This document shows, piece after piece, positions 44,242-59,700 of a stretch of 64,000 bases of DNA. The position numbers and the translations under genes were made by a program. The first letter of the stretch is position 1; every line of letters starts with the position of its first letter. Below the pieces are notes generated by a model that was given only the letters and a program-made list of their open reading frames with translations, was not told the DNA's origin and did no database searches. The stretch is from positions 14,751,975-14,815,974 of the forward strand of contig JAKTNV010000011.1 of NCBI GenBank assembly GCA_022747635.1. Direction: 5' to 3'. The DNA comes from Hetaerina americana (taxonomy: Eukaryota > Arthropoda > Insecta > Odonata > Calopterygidae).

Positions 44242-47200
44242 TATAATATATATATATGCATATAATATATATATATATGCATATTATATATATATATATG
44301 CATATAATATATATATATATATATATATGCATATAATATATTAATTTTTAACTTACGTGGAAGTCTCACGGATGTGAATAATACGCACACCAAGATAACA
44401 CTAGGGAACATTGTACAACACCCCTAAATATGGGAATCAATAACCACCATGCCTCATACAAAAATTCTTCTCTGATTGGGATGCTCCCAATCCCAAATCA
44501 CGCCTCTGTAAATGACACTCCCTTTGATAAATGATATGGTGCCTCAATTCTAGCATCCCTCCCACTCTTAGACCCTCCACTCGAAATCAGAACAATATAA
44601 CAGGCGTATATCTGGCTCCTTGACTCCTGGAATGAGCCAGGTATTAATATGAGACACTAATTAACCCAATCTCCAGATATCTTCATCCCACCTCCGCTCC
44701 CAAAACCTTACATATCAGTTCCACCTTTCCCTCCCAACTCTTCCTCTTCCATCCAGCGTCCTTCTCCCCCACTGTTGAAAACTTATCCTCAGTTCCTGCT
44801 ATTCCTTGAGAAAGGTGGTTTGAGCACCGAAAATTCGGAATACGTGTGAGTTTATTTTTTGCGTGTTCCTGTATTTGCGTTCGCTAGTGCTTTCTTGGTG
44901 CACATTATATATATTATTATATATATATTTATGTATAAAATATACATATTTATATAAAAATATACTCTGGTTCAAAACTTAACAAGACATAAACACCAAG
45001 AAAGGATACTCGCGATAATGAATGTTGGACCGGCCGTTATCTACAGAATTACAGAGGCATACAGAGATTCAGAAGCATTCTGAAGATGAAGGCCTATCCA
45101 ACACTATTGTGAGTGTCCTTTCTTTGTGTTTTTATGTCTAGGTGAGCTCTTCTCTCACCTATCAAACCAATTGACCAGCCTTCTCTGAAGTAAACCCTTT
45201 CAAATCATTGCTGCTTTGCGGGAACTTACCCGATTCTCATTGGATTTTGTTTCCATTTTGGGATAAATCACCAATTTCCCTTTGTTCACTTGTGACAGTG
45301 TTGGTTTGGATCCGGACGACCCTGATAAGCCGGACCCTAGCGTATTCTCTGGTCTTCGTTCCTTCCTCGACAGAGACATGGACCAAACTGTCCGCCAGCA
45401 CTTCCTAACAGTTACTCTTCCTAGCATAGTCCACTGTGCCTTGCAGATGAAGCAGTGGAGGCCTCCATCAGGTCTGCACTTCAGCCTTCAACAGCAGCGT
45501 AAGTCCCTTAGAACATTACTTGTTTCTTGGGTGATTCAGTGGTTCAGTTTGGTGGACTATGGCCAACATCTTTAATTTTCATTAAGGTGGGAAGAGCTGA
45601 TATGTAATGACGGACGTGTCCGTCAAAATTAATGTATATTCATCCTTATTCTCTTTCTCTCATGAATAAAATCTTTGAGATAATCTCATTTCCTCATTTA
45701 AAATATCAAAATGCATTAACCCAAACTCAGCCACCATGCTAATGAAAGAAAATAACTATTGATGCGCACTTATTTATAACTGAACGAGAAAAATTGAAGA
45801 AATTTAAACTATTATTTTCATTCAAAAATGTGACATGTTATTTTACTGAAAGTACGACAGAAGTTCTATTTAGTTCTATTTTTTTAATTTTGGATGCTTA
45901 AATCTGTTTTATTGCATGTATTTCCTTCTGTCTGAAATAAGAATTAATTATTAATCCATAAAATATGTAATTACTTTAATTGGACAATTGAATAATTTTA
46001 TCTAATATTTTGTTTTTCCATTAAACTCATAATACAACCGCACTGATGGTTGAAATCATGTTTATCTCAGTTATTTATCATTTTAAATTCGATTTTTCGC
46101 TCTGAAAATTAAACCGTAATATTCTAAATAACACGGTTTCATTACTTTCTCTTTTTATTCATACTCACTCTCTCTTGTCTCGTGTTTGTTTCCGCTCATC
46201 CTTCTAAAAATGCTCGGCGACTGCGAAGTACTTTGTTGATTCACGTCACGTGGACGTCACTGCTGACGTAAAAGATCTTAAAACAGCGTGAAATTGATTG
46301 ACTCCCAGAGATGTGTTGATGCTGTAACAATAATGTTTTTTAGAATGCGTGGTTTACCAAATATAAATAGCATTGTAAGCCTTTTGTCGTTTTTATAGTT
46401 GAATTAATGTATTGTAAATAATAAATGTCGCCATTTCGGTAAAGTAATTAACTCGCCGGTAAATGTCTTAAGAACATCCATTTGACCCTTCTCTCGTCAA
46501 TAAGACGTGATTGGCAGGTTAAAACTCATTATTATCTCAAGGAGATAATTAATCGCTGAAGGGACTCTCTTTTGAGAAAATTTAAAAGAAAATTTGAAGG
46601 TTGATATTAATCAGGATAATTTTACGTTCTTCTTGCTCTCTTGTGGAGTGCGGACTCAAAATTAATCTCGCAATATAATGCTACGAACAATAAATTGAGT
46701 GAAACATGGTCTGTCCCTAAAATAAGTAGAATAAATTCGGAAAAAATCTTTTGCAGGAGGTCAAAGCACAAATTAATAAAATTTTTCAAAATAACATCCT
46801 TGTGCATCGACAACACCGATGCCAGTGCCTCTGCCAGTCTTGCCACGCTTCCTAGAAGGAGTTAACGAGAACCTCGTCACGGTCTCTTTGACGTCACACA
46901 GTTCCAAAATGGTTTGCATTCGAGCTCCTTTTTATTCTTCTGCAGGTTTTCGAGGACTTCCACGTAAAAATTACCGTTCGCTACCCATCCGTGAGGCACA
47001 AACTCTTTGTGGATTACTCGAAAAAAGGCGATGAGCATAGCGATACTTATTTTTTGGGACTGACTCAACAAATCATAATTTGATATTTATTACCCGTTCG
47101 TGTTCATTTCCAGCGGATCGAGTTCAATTATCTCGTCAATTCCTCGCCTCTTTGGTGGCCCATGCTTTCTTTTCAACCTTCCCAAAGCGAACACCAAAGA

Positions 47201-50200
47201 CCCATCCAACCCTTCAAGACTTCAACTTCACTCATTTCTTCCGTCACTTACACAGGTGAGGAGTTTTTCTGGTTATAAAAATACACTTTTCACGTTTTTT
47301 TTAATTGTGTTCTAATGACATGCATTCAAAGTCATTTGATTGCATATTGTGCTGCCATCATTATTTCATCGCAAATTGACTTGCGAGAGCACTTAAATTT
47401 TCATTAAACACTTCAAAATTGATGAAGTCACCTAAACATTTTGTTCCAAATAAATCTAGTGTTTTAAAGTTTAAAACGAAAAATATGTGGAACATATGGA
47501 AATAACTTTTACGTCCGAAGGCAGTGGCGGAAGAACTAACTCCGCCATGACGTGTGTCAGACTGGTATCAAGGCAACGTCGCTTTGTTGTCCCCATTTCA
47601 TCGGCTACAATGCAATACAATTACCCATAAATCTAGAGTGCATGCTCGTGGAACAGTTTAATGGCGTCCCCAACGTGTCCAGTAATGGTGATCCTGAAAT
47701 GTTCAACATTATGTCAGCATAATCAAAATCATATCATCTCAAGAGTGATGGCAGAGAAACCAAAACTTTGTTTCATTTGAAATTTTTTCCAGTGTGGTGT
47801 GAAAAATATCACGTTTAGAGTTGACCCTGAAATTTTTTATGTTTTAAAAGTGCGAAATCTAAGTTTGATTTAAAATGAAAGAAGGCACTCTCAACTGTCG
47901 CTAATTGATAATTTCATTGAGCAGGCAAACTATTTATTATTTTCAGAATATCATCATTTGTTCAGAAACTTTGTTTTGAAAATATGCATTTTTATCCAGT
48001 GGCCATGAATGCTTCTGTCACTTTGACCCTGAGTCCGTTTAAGTTAGTCATTTCATCAGCATTTGAAGGAAGACAACTTGGTCACTACAAGAGTACAAAT
48101 AATCTTTTTCACTATTTAAAAACTTTGCAAGAAGTATATTGCAGCATATACCATAAAAATTGGCAACTATCAGCATGCCACCAGCTGTATGCATAAATCT
48201 GATGAAATATGTTAAATGATAAAATGTATACCATTCCTCATAGAGCAAGCTTGATTCTATCTAACAGCACCTATTTTTGGGGTTGTTTATTCTGAATCTG
48301 ATCAGCTTTGAATGCAATATAAAGGAAATATTGCATTCTTAACATGATACCACAAGATAGAAAGCATTGCTCTCAAATTTTCAGTAGGGATGTTTAAAAA
48401 ACTGTTCCTTTTATTTCCCCTCCCGTCTCCTTCATTCAAAAGGTGGGACAATTCACCCATTACGTTCCTCCATCACTGCCTAAGGAGGTTGTAAAACTGT
48501 AATTTTATGGCATGTTAAAAATTTTAATGCAGCATACTTGAATATACCTAACTTTTGAAATACCTGAGCATTAGTCTTAATTAAAAAAGTTAATTTTGTA
48601 TTAACCGATTACCTATGTGCTGAATATTATTTTTTTTATGAACTGATTTTGGAGCATATTCAAGACTCCTAGATTTTTATACATTTATTTCACTTCATTT
48701 TATTGCCTGTGGCTGATATCACCATTTGATCAGAAACTCTCAGAAGGCAAAACTTTGGAGCATTTTTCACTATTTTGATCAAATAGCAGAAAATGAACCT
48801 GAAGGCTGTGTTAATCTTTCAAGACAGGTATGTGAAGCTTATTTGCTTGCTCTCTGATTGTTTTTTTAAACTTCTCTAGTTATCAAATGTTTTGTGTTTA
48901 CTTTATTGGTTTATTGTGGAACTTATAAAATATTGTCAGTAGGATTCCTTTGAAAGACCCCACGTACCTTGTTTTGATATTCAATTCTATATACTACGTA
49001 CATGCATTAGTGTACCTGTAAAATCAGTATTTTCAATCACTTAAAATGTATGATAAATGGGTTCATTTTTTTATCATTAGAACATGTTAATAATTCTAAA
49101 ATAGGAATAAACTTGTTCCTTCATCCATCTGAAATAATTTGGTAAGATTAGGAAACTATTTTGAAAAAATGCCAATTTCTTCACTAACTTATAAAATACT
49201 TGTCAAGAAGGTCAAAAACCTCATTTTTTATAATCATATGTTGCTCAGAGTGTTTATATCGAATAGGGGCACTACATTTTTCATTAATCTGACTTGAGGT
49301 TTTTATGCTGCAAACTTGGTCGTACTAAATTGGCTTATCCTATTTAAATGGATTACTCATTAGATGTATTTTTTCTCTTTTTGGTTTTGTTTTCTTTTCT
49401 CAGAGTAAAAGCTATAAATATTTCACCATTTGAAAGATCGTGTTTGATATTAATTTATGGGTAAATTTTTAATATGCATGAGGTACAAGTTAAATACTTC
49501 AATGATATATTTTTCATGAAACCTGTACATGTCTCAGACTGCTCACATAATTGTGGTAGATAAAGAGTCAGGATAGGTAGTGATTGGAAGAGGTTTTAAA
49601 TAGAGAGGTGGGTCTGTTATCACCTGTACTTTTGAGCATATAATGTGGAGGAAATGTTAAGTAGGGAGAACTGGAGATAGGAATGAAATTTGGAGAACAT
49701 ATCATAAAATCAGTTAGATTTACAGATGATTAAGCTTTGAATGACCAGTTTCAAATATTTCTGAGAATATTAGAAAATCAAATGTTAAAATTGGAGGGCA
49801 AAAAACTATAGTAGCTAGAAATGTACCCATCTCAGAAATTCCTTGGACCAATATGGTCAAAAAATGGCATTAAAAAAACACAGTAATCAACCCTAAGGTT
49901 AGTTTAGTCGGTGATGGTAGAGTTCACCCTGTCAGTACTAAGCCTGACAGCATGTAAAATTCACACACCAGGGTAGGGGTGCCAGTTCCTTCCCCTGTGC
50001 CGGTTATGGTTTCCCAGGAAGACCTGGTACCCGAAAAATTGCATAGCTTGGGTGCAGCTGTAGGTGCCTAGAGGCTTGCCTGGGAATCAAACCGAGGCCC
50101 CTCCAGTCAGTTGTCCAACACTCTACCCCCTGGACTACCACGACTGACAAAGTACAATATAAGGAGGAGAATTGTTGCTAGAGAAACTTTCATTAGGAAA

Positions 50201-50724
50201 GGGAATCGATGATGTTGCTGAAAAATGTTTAGAATAGACTCGTTAAAACTTTGATATGGAGTGTGGTTTTGTACAGAACAGAAGCATGGTCGTTGAAGAT
50301 CACTGGCATAGATTGGTGGTTTTTGAAATGTGGGGATAGATAGAAAAAGTGAAATGGACAGAAAGAAAAATAATCAAGAAAGTGCTATGCATGGTGTGGG
50401 AGGAGCGGGGATTGATGGGAGAAATCATAAGGAGACAGGAAAAATGGATGCAGAGCATGTTGATTGAAAGTGGGATGTTGAAGACTGTGATAGAATGGAG
50501 ATGGCTAAGTAAGGAGGAAGGGGCATGAATAGGATAGGGATGTTGGACAAGGAATGAAGGAAGGAAGAATGCAAAATTGAATAAGGGTTAAGTGTATGTT
50601 CAGCTGCCAGATTGGGTTTTGCTAGTTGAAGCAAACAAATTTATCATTTTATACCCTACATCAGTCCAAAACCTATCTTAAACAGTAGAATACCAATAAT
50701 AATAATAATAGTTATTATTCATGA

Positions 50725-50796
<72 letters not shown>

Positions 50797-53700
50797 GAGG
50801 GTCATCCGGAAAGTAGTACCCGTTCGTGCCGCATGAAGTGCTGACGACGCGAGTAGCCGCTGGACGAGGTCAGATAGCTTCAGTGGCTTGTCTGCCTTCT
50901 CTGAGCCAAGTTGCGTGACGCTAGCATTGCCTGTGTTGTTTCTGTGATTGTTTACAATGTTTAAAAAAATTGAGAACGCCGCCAGTTGTGAAGTGAGGGC
51001 AGTGATTAAATTCCTCAATGCAAGAAACGTTCGCCCATGTGATATTCATCGCCAATTAAAGGAGGTGTATGGAGACAATGTAATGGACGAGTCGTCTGTT
51101 CGGCGGTGGTGTCGCAACTTCAACATGGGGAGGGGGAACACACACGACGATGAGCGTTCGGGGAGACCGTCTGTCATTACAGACCAACTGGTGAGCTCAG
51201 TTGACGAATTCGTGAGGAACGATCGGCGCGTCACAATTGATGACATCTGTGAGCATTTTCCCAATGTTTCTCGAACAATTGTTCATGAAATTGTTAAACA
51301 CCATCTGCATTATGCAAAAATTTGTGCAAGATGGGTCCCTCGCGTATCTCAATGAGCTGGCGGCGAAGGACTATGCAGCAGGAATACAGAAACTTGTCAC
51401 ACGTTATGACAAATGCCTTAATTTGCTTGGAGATTATGTTGAGAAGTAGTTTAAAGTATCCTCTTTCAAATAAAATTTTTTATGTTTGTTAATATTTACT
51501 TTTGTGTCTTTATTTCACGAACGGGTACTACTTTCCGGATGACCCTCGTACTAGTACATAAAACAATACAGGTACTAAGATAATATAAAGTTTAACCATT
51601 AGAGGTACGCAATAGTCTCCATGATGTGTGAGCACCGGAAAACATTAATTGTTCATAATTACCTTTAAATACCTAAATACATAATTTCTTTCATGTATAA
51701 TAATACTTCCCAATAATTACCCATCTAGGTTCCTAGTTACTAGGTATGTGTATTATGATAATGTAAAGAGTATTCATTTTATATTTATGTTCATATTGAG
51801 TTAAAAACAAAAATTACATGAGTAAAATTTAATGTGTTATAAAAAATAATTACTTTCAATATTTTTCTAATTAGCTGGAGCATCTTTAATGAGAAAATAT
51901 TTGAACTTGTAATTAGTCTTTTTATTTTGTTTAGATCACATAATACATTATCTTTTAAAAATATTTTTTTACCTCAAAAAATCTTTGTATTAACATATTT
52001 TGTCTGAGAGCATTGTGCTTACTGCTTTAATTGCCTGTGCCAAAAAGCTGCTGCATATGTTAGAAGTCATGAAAAAATCACATTATTTCAGAGCACTAAG
52101 AATTTTCAGAAATTCTGTATTTGGAGTGGGGACAACTACAGTACTTTTAAGTAATCTGTGCTTATATTATGTTATTTCATATAGTTATTACAAGTTAACG
52201 AAAAAGTATTGGTTACATAGGTAAAAATCACTGTTTCTGAAAACCACAAATGATGAAAAATGCAAATTATATGAAATATTGCTATCCTAAATCATATTAA
52301 TTGTGCTCAATCACTCCATGGTGCTTATTATTTCGTTACAAAGACCCACACTTTCAATTTTAATGTCCTATATTTTACATTGAATATTTCCCACGCAGGT
52401 TCTTTCGAGTCGACAGTGGTTAACATTGGAGGATTGGGTTGAGTGTGAAGGCCCTCTTTGTCCCTTGGTTTGTCGGCATGAGGGTCGACTTGAAGGTGCT
52501 GAACCATGGGCTTTAAGAGCTTGCTTTGCTTCTCCTCTTATTGGGGGACGTGTTCTCTCAGGTGGTTGTTCTCAGGTGAGTCTAATATCATTTCACCATC
52601 CTAATCTTTTCACTATTTTAAGTTTTTTATTTATTATATTTTGAACATATTAGTAACTGTGAAAAATGAAATGAATTGAAATTTTATTTAGCAAAAGAAT
52701 AGGACTGTTCAAGTGGTATGGCTACATTAGGAGCTACAATAATAATTAATTCTGCATATATTCACATGAAAAATAAATCCAAAATAATCAAAATGTGTTT
52801 AGAGACATTTGCGGTGTATAAGATTCAAAATGGTCAATGCAATCATCTTCAAATATCAAATATTATTGAAATACTAATGCAGGAATACAATTTTCTCATC
52901 AGGAATTTTTACACGTTATGTAAGAATGTGACTGCTAGCATCTTTTACAGAATGAGGAAGTTTATTGAATATTTCATAACTCTTTCGATCCATTGGTAGT
53001 CGTTATCAGATTAATTTGAAAGAAGCACTAGTCATTTCTTCCTTCATGTTAAGTAATTATTAAGTCACTATGTTCTTAGCAAACAAAGAATATGTAAGCA
53101 TAAAGTGTACTTGCCCATTAAAATTGAAAACCTTTTTTAAAATAAGTAGTGAATTAACTTCAAATAATTTTCTACTACATTGAATAACATAAATGATGCA
53201 ATACTTAATATGTACGTAGCCATGGAAATAAAAAGTATCTATATTTTTAAATCCCATAAACTTTGACATTTGCTTGTTCAAAGTATTATATCATATGACA
53301 TGCTATAAAGCTGCTTACTACCAAAACGGTATTGCATTATTTCATGTAGGCATATTCCCCTCTAGTAAATAATTCGTTTTTGGCATAAATGCCATCCTTT
53401 TTAAATATTCTTATTTATATTTCTTATTAATCACTGTATTATATGCTTTAAACCCATTCACAAGTAATGGTTTATGACCTCCAGTATGAAATTGCAAATT
53501 CAAGTAGAATTTGTTACTCTTTCTTGTTTCTTAGCCATTTGTTTCAGTTTTTATACTTGAAAATAGGTACTTAAGACAATTATTACCATAGCAATTTTTT
53601 AGATAAGACACAGATGAGAGCTGTAGAGCTTTTGGTGAGACACCTTTGTAAGGTGATAACTGAAAGACCTTAATGAAGCTCATTATATCTTATTGTTCCA

Positions 53701-56700
53701 AAATACACTTAGGAGTGCATTCAGTTCTCAACGCATCCGGAATTGCTTGGCCTCCTGCTGTGGGTCGAGGGCCTTGAGGACAACGAAGCGTTTCGTGTGA
53801 GTGGACTGCAGCCCGAAGGTTCCTCCAGGATCGCGGACCCAAAGGGAAGGGCAGTCGTCGAGCCAACAAAGAGTGAGGGTGGGAGGGGGAGGTTACGTCT
53901 CTGTCTGGCCGATGCAGAGGACTACGGGACCTACCCGATGCGTCAGTGGGAGGAAGACAACCTCCTGAGGGAACTCAACAAGGCCTTCTTGGCATTCCGG
54001 CCAACGCTCACATCTCCATCTCCAACTAATCGAGCGAACCCCTCGGCAGAGGACGGCGCTCCAAGACGTCTCTCACCCATCGGAGAATCTTTTGGATCCA
54101 CTCCTCCAGAGGCGGAAGAGTCTGGCAAGGTTGGTCTGAATGGCAGTCAGAGAGATCAACGCTAATGCTCTGTTGCGCACCAATTAATGGCAAATGGCTA
54201 CTAACCTGAGGACTCTTGGTTTGATTCTGGGGAATGACTCTGGGCACCCTCAACTTCACCCAAGCAGTCCGATTTCACAGGTCAAAATATTCCTGGCAGA
54301 GAAAACCAATTAACTTGAAAATAATTACCTAACTTGAAATTTCATTAAACCTTCTTCAATGCATGTATGGTATGTTCTGACTCCTGCATTTTTTCATTTG
54401 TATTTTCTTTCCTTTTAAATAATTTATTAGCATGAAACAATGGTAAATGTGAATTTTTTTTCACCTCACAAAAAATAAATCCCTGCAATTTTTTTAATGG
54501 AAATGAAATGACATTTTAAAAGGTATTGCCAATTAACAATTTTCTAAGCATTAAGTACTCTCAATATCAACCATAAAATCCCAATATTGAGATTTTTTAT
54601 CAACACACCAGTGTGGGATAACATTAACAAAAGGTTTTTAATGCATTATTACTGAGTTTTATTATTGTATTTAATTACTGAAATGAAATTTCAAATACAT
54701 AGATGAGTTTACTATTTTAATATATGATAATAACATAATAAATTAAAGTACATATATTTTTTATAATGACAATACATAACATATTTCTCTAAGTATTAAG
54801 TATTATATACATACCTACCTACGTAACTCAATATGGCATAAAAATGGCAGTACAAAATTGAATTAGAGTAAAAAATTCAGCTAAGACAATGTGTAGGTTG
54901 GGTTCTGCTACATTTCTCATCTCCTCTGTAATCACAGACCTGGATGCTCTTAATTGACAATTGTATTCTCAGGATGACAATGACCAACAGTGCGTTGATG
55001 AAGCTAATCTGAAGAATAGCATGAACCAGAGGAAGCCTCCCCCAACATCTCGACTCCGACCGCCCAGCCCAGACTCTAGACGGCGTTTCATCACCCTTGG
55101 TTCATCAGGGGAACAACTACCAGTCAGGATCCAGCCACTGCGAGTCGGCGTAGTTCCTTCTTCAGAACGCAACTTGAATCGGCCTCCAACAATATCATCA
55201 GATGTGAGTAAAAACATGTCTCCCATTTCTCCACCATTATGTGCACTAAAAGGAAAGCCTTGTCACTGCAACCATTCTCCTCCCTCCTGCGCAAACCTCT
55301 TCATTTCCTTTTAGTCCCTAAACCTCATCACATTCTGTAGATCTTTAAAGTACAATTTTCTGAGTATGATTCTATACCACTCTTTCCCTGCACTTTTCCT
55401 TCAAAAATATTTGTGAGGAACTTCTTATTCTGTCTCAACAGGTAGACCAGGAGTTTTAATTAACTTCTTTTAATCTCTTCAATGAGTTTCCATTTTCCCT
55501 TCACTTATTCTAAAATGTTAGATGTGGTAAAACCAGTGGGTAAAGCTCTGGGTTTCTGACCAGAGGGTTATGGTTCAATTCCCGGGGATACCTCTGGACA
55601 CTCATAGCTTCACCCAGTCAGCATGAATTTTCAGGCACTGGATCTTCCTGGAAAATATTAGAAAGCACTGGGAAAGGAACATACGAGGGTTGCTATTTAT
55701 ATTTTCAGCCTAATAATGAAAAGATTGTAATTTATTGTTGAAAATGGCTTTATTGTTTTTTGAAGTATTCTCCATGATTATCAATACACTTTCACATGTG
55801 CTCAAACCAATTTTTGTAACACTTTTTCCACTCTGATTGAGGAGTAATATCTTATACTATAGCTCGTCATACTAATCTCCAAGGATGCTTCACTCTCACA
55901 ATAAGTCACATGATAATCTTCCTTTACTAGTTCTTGCACAGCATCAATGTTTTCTGGCACAACAACTGATTTTGGACATCCTTCACGACTTTAGTCGCTG
56001 AGCAAATGGCGGCCGTGATGGAATTCGTTATACCAGTGTTTCATAGTGGAAAACTATGGGGCTTCTTCATTGCCAAAAGTGGAAGTAAGTTAATCGATGC
56101 ACTCCTGTCTTGATGATCCACATCGAAAGTCATAAAAAATCATCACTTGAAACTGTTCACAAATTAACTCCATTTTTTCACTGAGACAAAATGTTTGAGT
56201 CACTGTAAACAACACAAATTATGATCAAACAACAAAACGTTCTGGAGAAAGTTAGCGTTAAAAGGGTCAAACTTTCAGATGGAGATATCAGATGGTGCCA
56301 AAAGCACTTAGTGTTGTCAAGGCTCAAAATATAAATAGCAACCCTTGCATTGCCCTTATTATCTGCATGCTGTTAAGCTTAGTACTAGATGAGCTCAAAC
56401 CTAAACTGTCAAACCAACCGTTAGGTTGATAACTGTGGTAGGCATTGTCAAACTTGAATATTCGCTTGCCTATGAGTCCAGCTCATTCTGTTAATCCTCC
56501 ATATCCAAATCTTTATTGCCACTGTCTTAGCTATCTCCTTCTTTCCAACCATCCATCTTTAAAATCATAATGTAGCACAGACCAAACAAAGGACTTTGCA
56601 AAAGTTTTCCTTGTCTCAGTGCCCAATTGTCTCCTAATTAAGATGACTTTCTTGTCCTGGAGAGATTGTTTGGCATTTTCCTTTTAGTTTGTTTCAGAAA

Positions 56701-59700
56701 TACACCAGTAGTCCTTAGTGATAATGCTTCCCAAATGACAGTATTGGTTTAATACTGTTCAATTTTGGAGATTCTTAGAACTATTTGGCTTAATTGTATT
56801 TAATTGTCTCCTCAGATATCTCAAAATGCTCCACGCCTACGTAGTCAATATGGTAGCTGCCACTCAGCAGATTCTGCTGCCTCTTCCTCAGCAGATGAAG
56901 CATTCCACAGCGCTCGAACAAGCTTAGAAGATGATGGCCTGGAACAAAAAACTCAAGAAGAAAGCAATAAAGAAAAGGCTGATAAGTTATTAGGTGGGTA
57001 TGCATTTAGGTACCTACTTATTAAAAGTCAAGGCACATAATAGTGAATGTTGATTTTGAAAAAAAATAGTAAATGGAATAATCATCAAAAAATGTTCATT
57101 CTATATTATTTTACAAGTTTTTATTGGAAACAATAACTTGGGTGGCTACTGGTCATGAAAAAAAAGAGTAATGGATCCTAGATGTGTTCATGCACATGCT
57201 GAAAATTCAGTATGCTAATGTCTTCAAAGGCAAAATATGCCTATACTTTTCCATTGGTATCCATTGCCAAAATTTAATATAATTAAATCTAGGGGTGATA
57301 ATTCAACCTTTAAACTTAATGTGTGCTTCAACTTTACAATGATCATTTTCAAATAGCCCTTAAATGATTTTGGGGTTTCATCAAATACATAATTTTAACT
57401 GTTATTTTAATTATCTACTTAGATCAATTCAATTCCATGTCGAATATAAGCAAATCCAAAGAGAGGAAAAGAAAGACTTTAAGTAACTTGTGGAAAATCA
57501 TCCTTTTGCTGTAAAATTTCGTGATGCATCTCAAATTTGTCATGGGCATGAGCAAAAAACTGCTGAAAACAGATTTACCAAAGTATTTCCCGCATAATCT
57601 TCCAAGATACTTCCGATGACATGGAGGATGAAGAACCCCACTGCCCTGTGAGGCACACATCTTTTGCTGAGCGCCTCAGGGAAGCACTGAATCGTTCGGG
57701 AGCTTCGGCATCATCGTCTTCCGCAGCAGCATCCTCACCTAGATCCCGGCACAGACCTCCACGGCTGTCATCTTCCAACTACTCCTCATCATCCTCCCAA
57801 GGTCTCACTGCCTCTTCAACTTCATCTTCTTCATATGCCGTGGGCATCAGTGTTGCAGGGTCAGAGGTTGACGACTGCAATGTATGGTGAGTTTTTCTCA
57901 GGAATCCATGACAAGATATCATCAAATCCTGGTGTAACATTTTTTTAAGTTGGAAAATTTTGAGCATGGTAATGTACCAATTTTAAAGGTTGATTTTGGA
58001 TGATCCCTAATGACTCTTTGATCCAAATTATCGCAAAACTCTTTCTTTGACCTATGATATTTCCTTCTTCATTTCTTTGTAACTTCTGCCTGCCTTTATG
58101 CTGTCTAGAAAAAACCTACTCTCTTCCTTCCATTACCCTGTTTAACCAAAGTTCTCCCATAGCCTGGGGTTACATATCACCACCTTTCAATATTTCCTCC
58201 ATCTACTTTCTCTGCCTGCTTCAGATTACCGTAATCAATTAACTCTCTCACCCACCACGATAGCTGAAAACTTCATTACCCATCTTTCTCTCCATCAAAA
58301 TTACTTTCTCCGTCCTGCAACAAGCTCACATTTCAAAAGCCTCCAAATGCATGCTTGCCCTTTGACCTCAAACACCAGTTCTCACATCCATACAGCACAA
58401 CGCTCTATATTGAAGGCTTTCACTTATGTGTTCTTCACATCTATCTCCAGCATGTCTCTCCATGTTTCTTTCACTCTCACATTACTTCTCCTAATATTCC
58501 TTTTGCCGAATCAATTTTTGTCCAAAATTATGTCCAAATATATGTAGTTATTTTTCCCTCTGCTTTAATGCTTAACTTTTAAAAAATTGAATATGCAGAG
58601 TATTTGACAGTTGCTGTTAGGATCACTTCCTAAAAAATCACTGTTAATCCAGATGTCTTAACAGACATCTTGAGGAACTGCTTATCATGCTCAGATCATT
58701 ATTAATAGTGCCTGGGCAGTGCAAAATGTAGTTTTTTCTTGCAGTTTTGAACCTTGATTTCCTTTGATCCAACACACAGCTACTACTTGGCTACTACTTG
58801 GTTCCTTTCCATAAACCTTGCATGTATGTATTTCTTTATTTAATTGCATCCAGTCAGCACCTTTATCTGGGTACAATAACTTTGAAGATACCAGTTTGAA
58901 TACCATTAAAACTGTCATCTATAAAAATGATTCAACCAGGAGTGCACCGGAAAAACAGTTCAAATTAAACCTATCAGTGAAGGGTTTCAAATGCTCATTG
59001 AAATATTTTCAAATTGCAGTCAGACTTAACAGAGCAAATTCATTTTTCCAATACTGAGATATTAGCTTTACCACGACAGTACTGCTTAACCTAAGGTTTC
59101 CTTGACACTGCATTTGGATAAACTATAAAATCCTCACATGCACCAAACAGTACTAGGATAATGATGTCGAAAATTCCACTGTTGAAAGTTTTTAGTGAAA
59201 ATACTTTTTTGGCATGCTAAATAATTTTTTATTTCAAGTGGTGCATGAGTATAAATCAGATATTCTTTGAAATTGATACATGGAATTTTGCAAATCTCCA
59301 TAAAATATGAACTGATCCCAGTATGCTAGCTCAGAATCTTCCACAAATTTGAGCTAGAAACCTTCGAATACATCCCCTCCCCCTCCCCTAGCCCACTAAT
59401 AGGTTGCTGCACCTGCACTCAACTTACGCCCTCTCCCTTACTCCCCATACCTCCCTCCCCTCTTGGAGTCAGGCTATACAAGAATTCTGCATGTCCGGGT
59501 TTTCACCGCGTTGTTGTTTGAAGCCGACAACAGTTTCGCCGAAGTTTCATCTGGCGTCTTCAGGTCGAAGAGTTCTTCGACCTGAAGATGCCGGATGAAA
59601 CTTCGGCGAAACTGTTGTCGGCTTCAAACAACAACGCGGTGAAAACCCGGACATGCAGAATTCTTCAAGCCACCGCCGCGAAAATCTATTCAGGCTATAC

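Noticed and set aside
57575..57967. Minus-strand frames over exon 9
   Set aside because: Shadows of the Ser-rich plus-strand exon.
58054..58582. Plus-strand Ser/Leu-rich frames as exons
   Set aside because: The region matches a degraded RTE-like element on the opposite strand and lies within a PARG-like intron.
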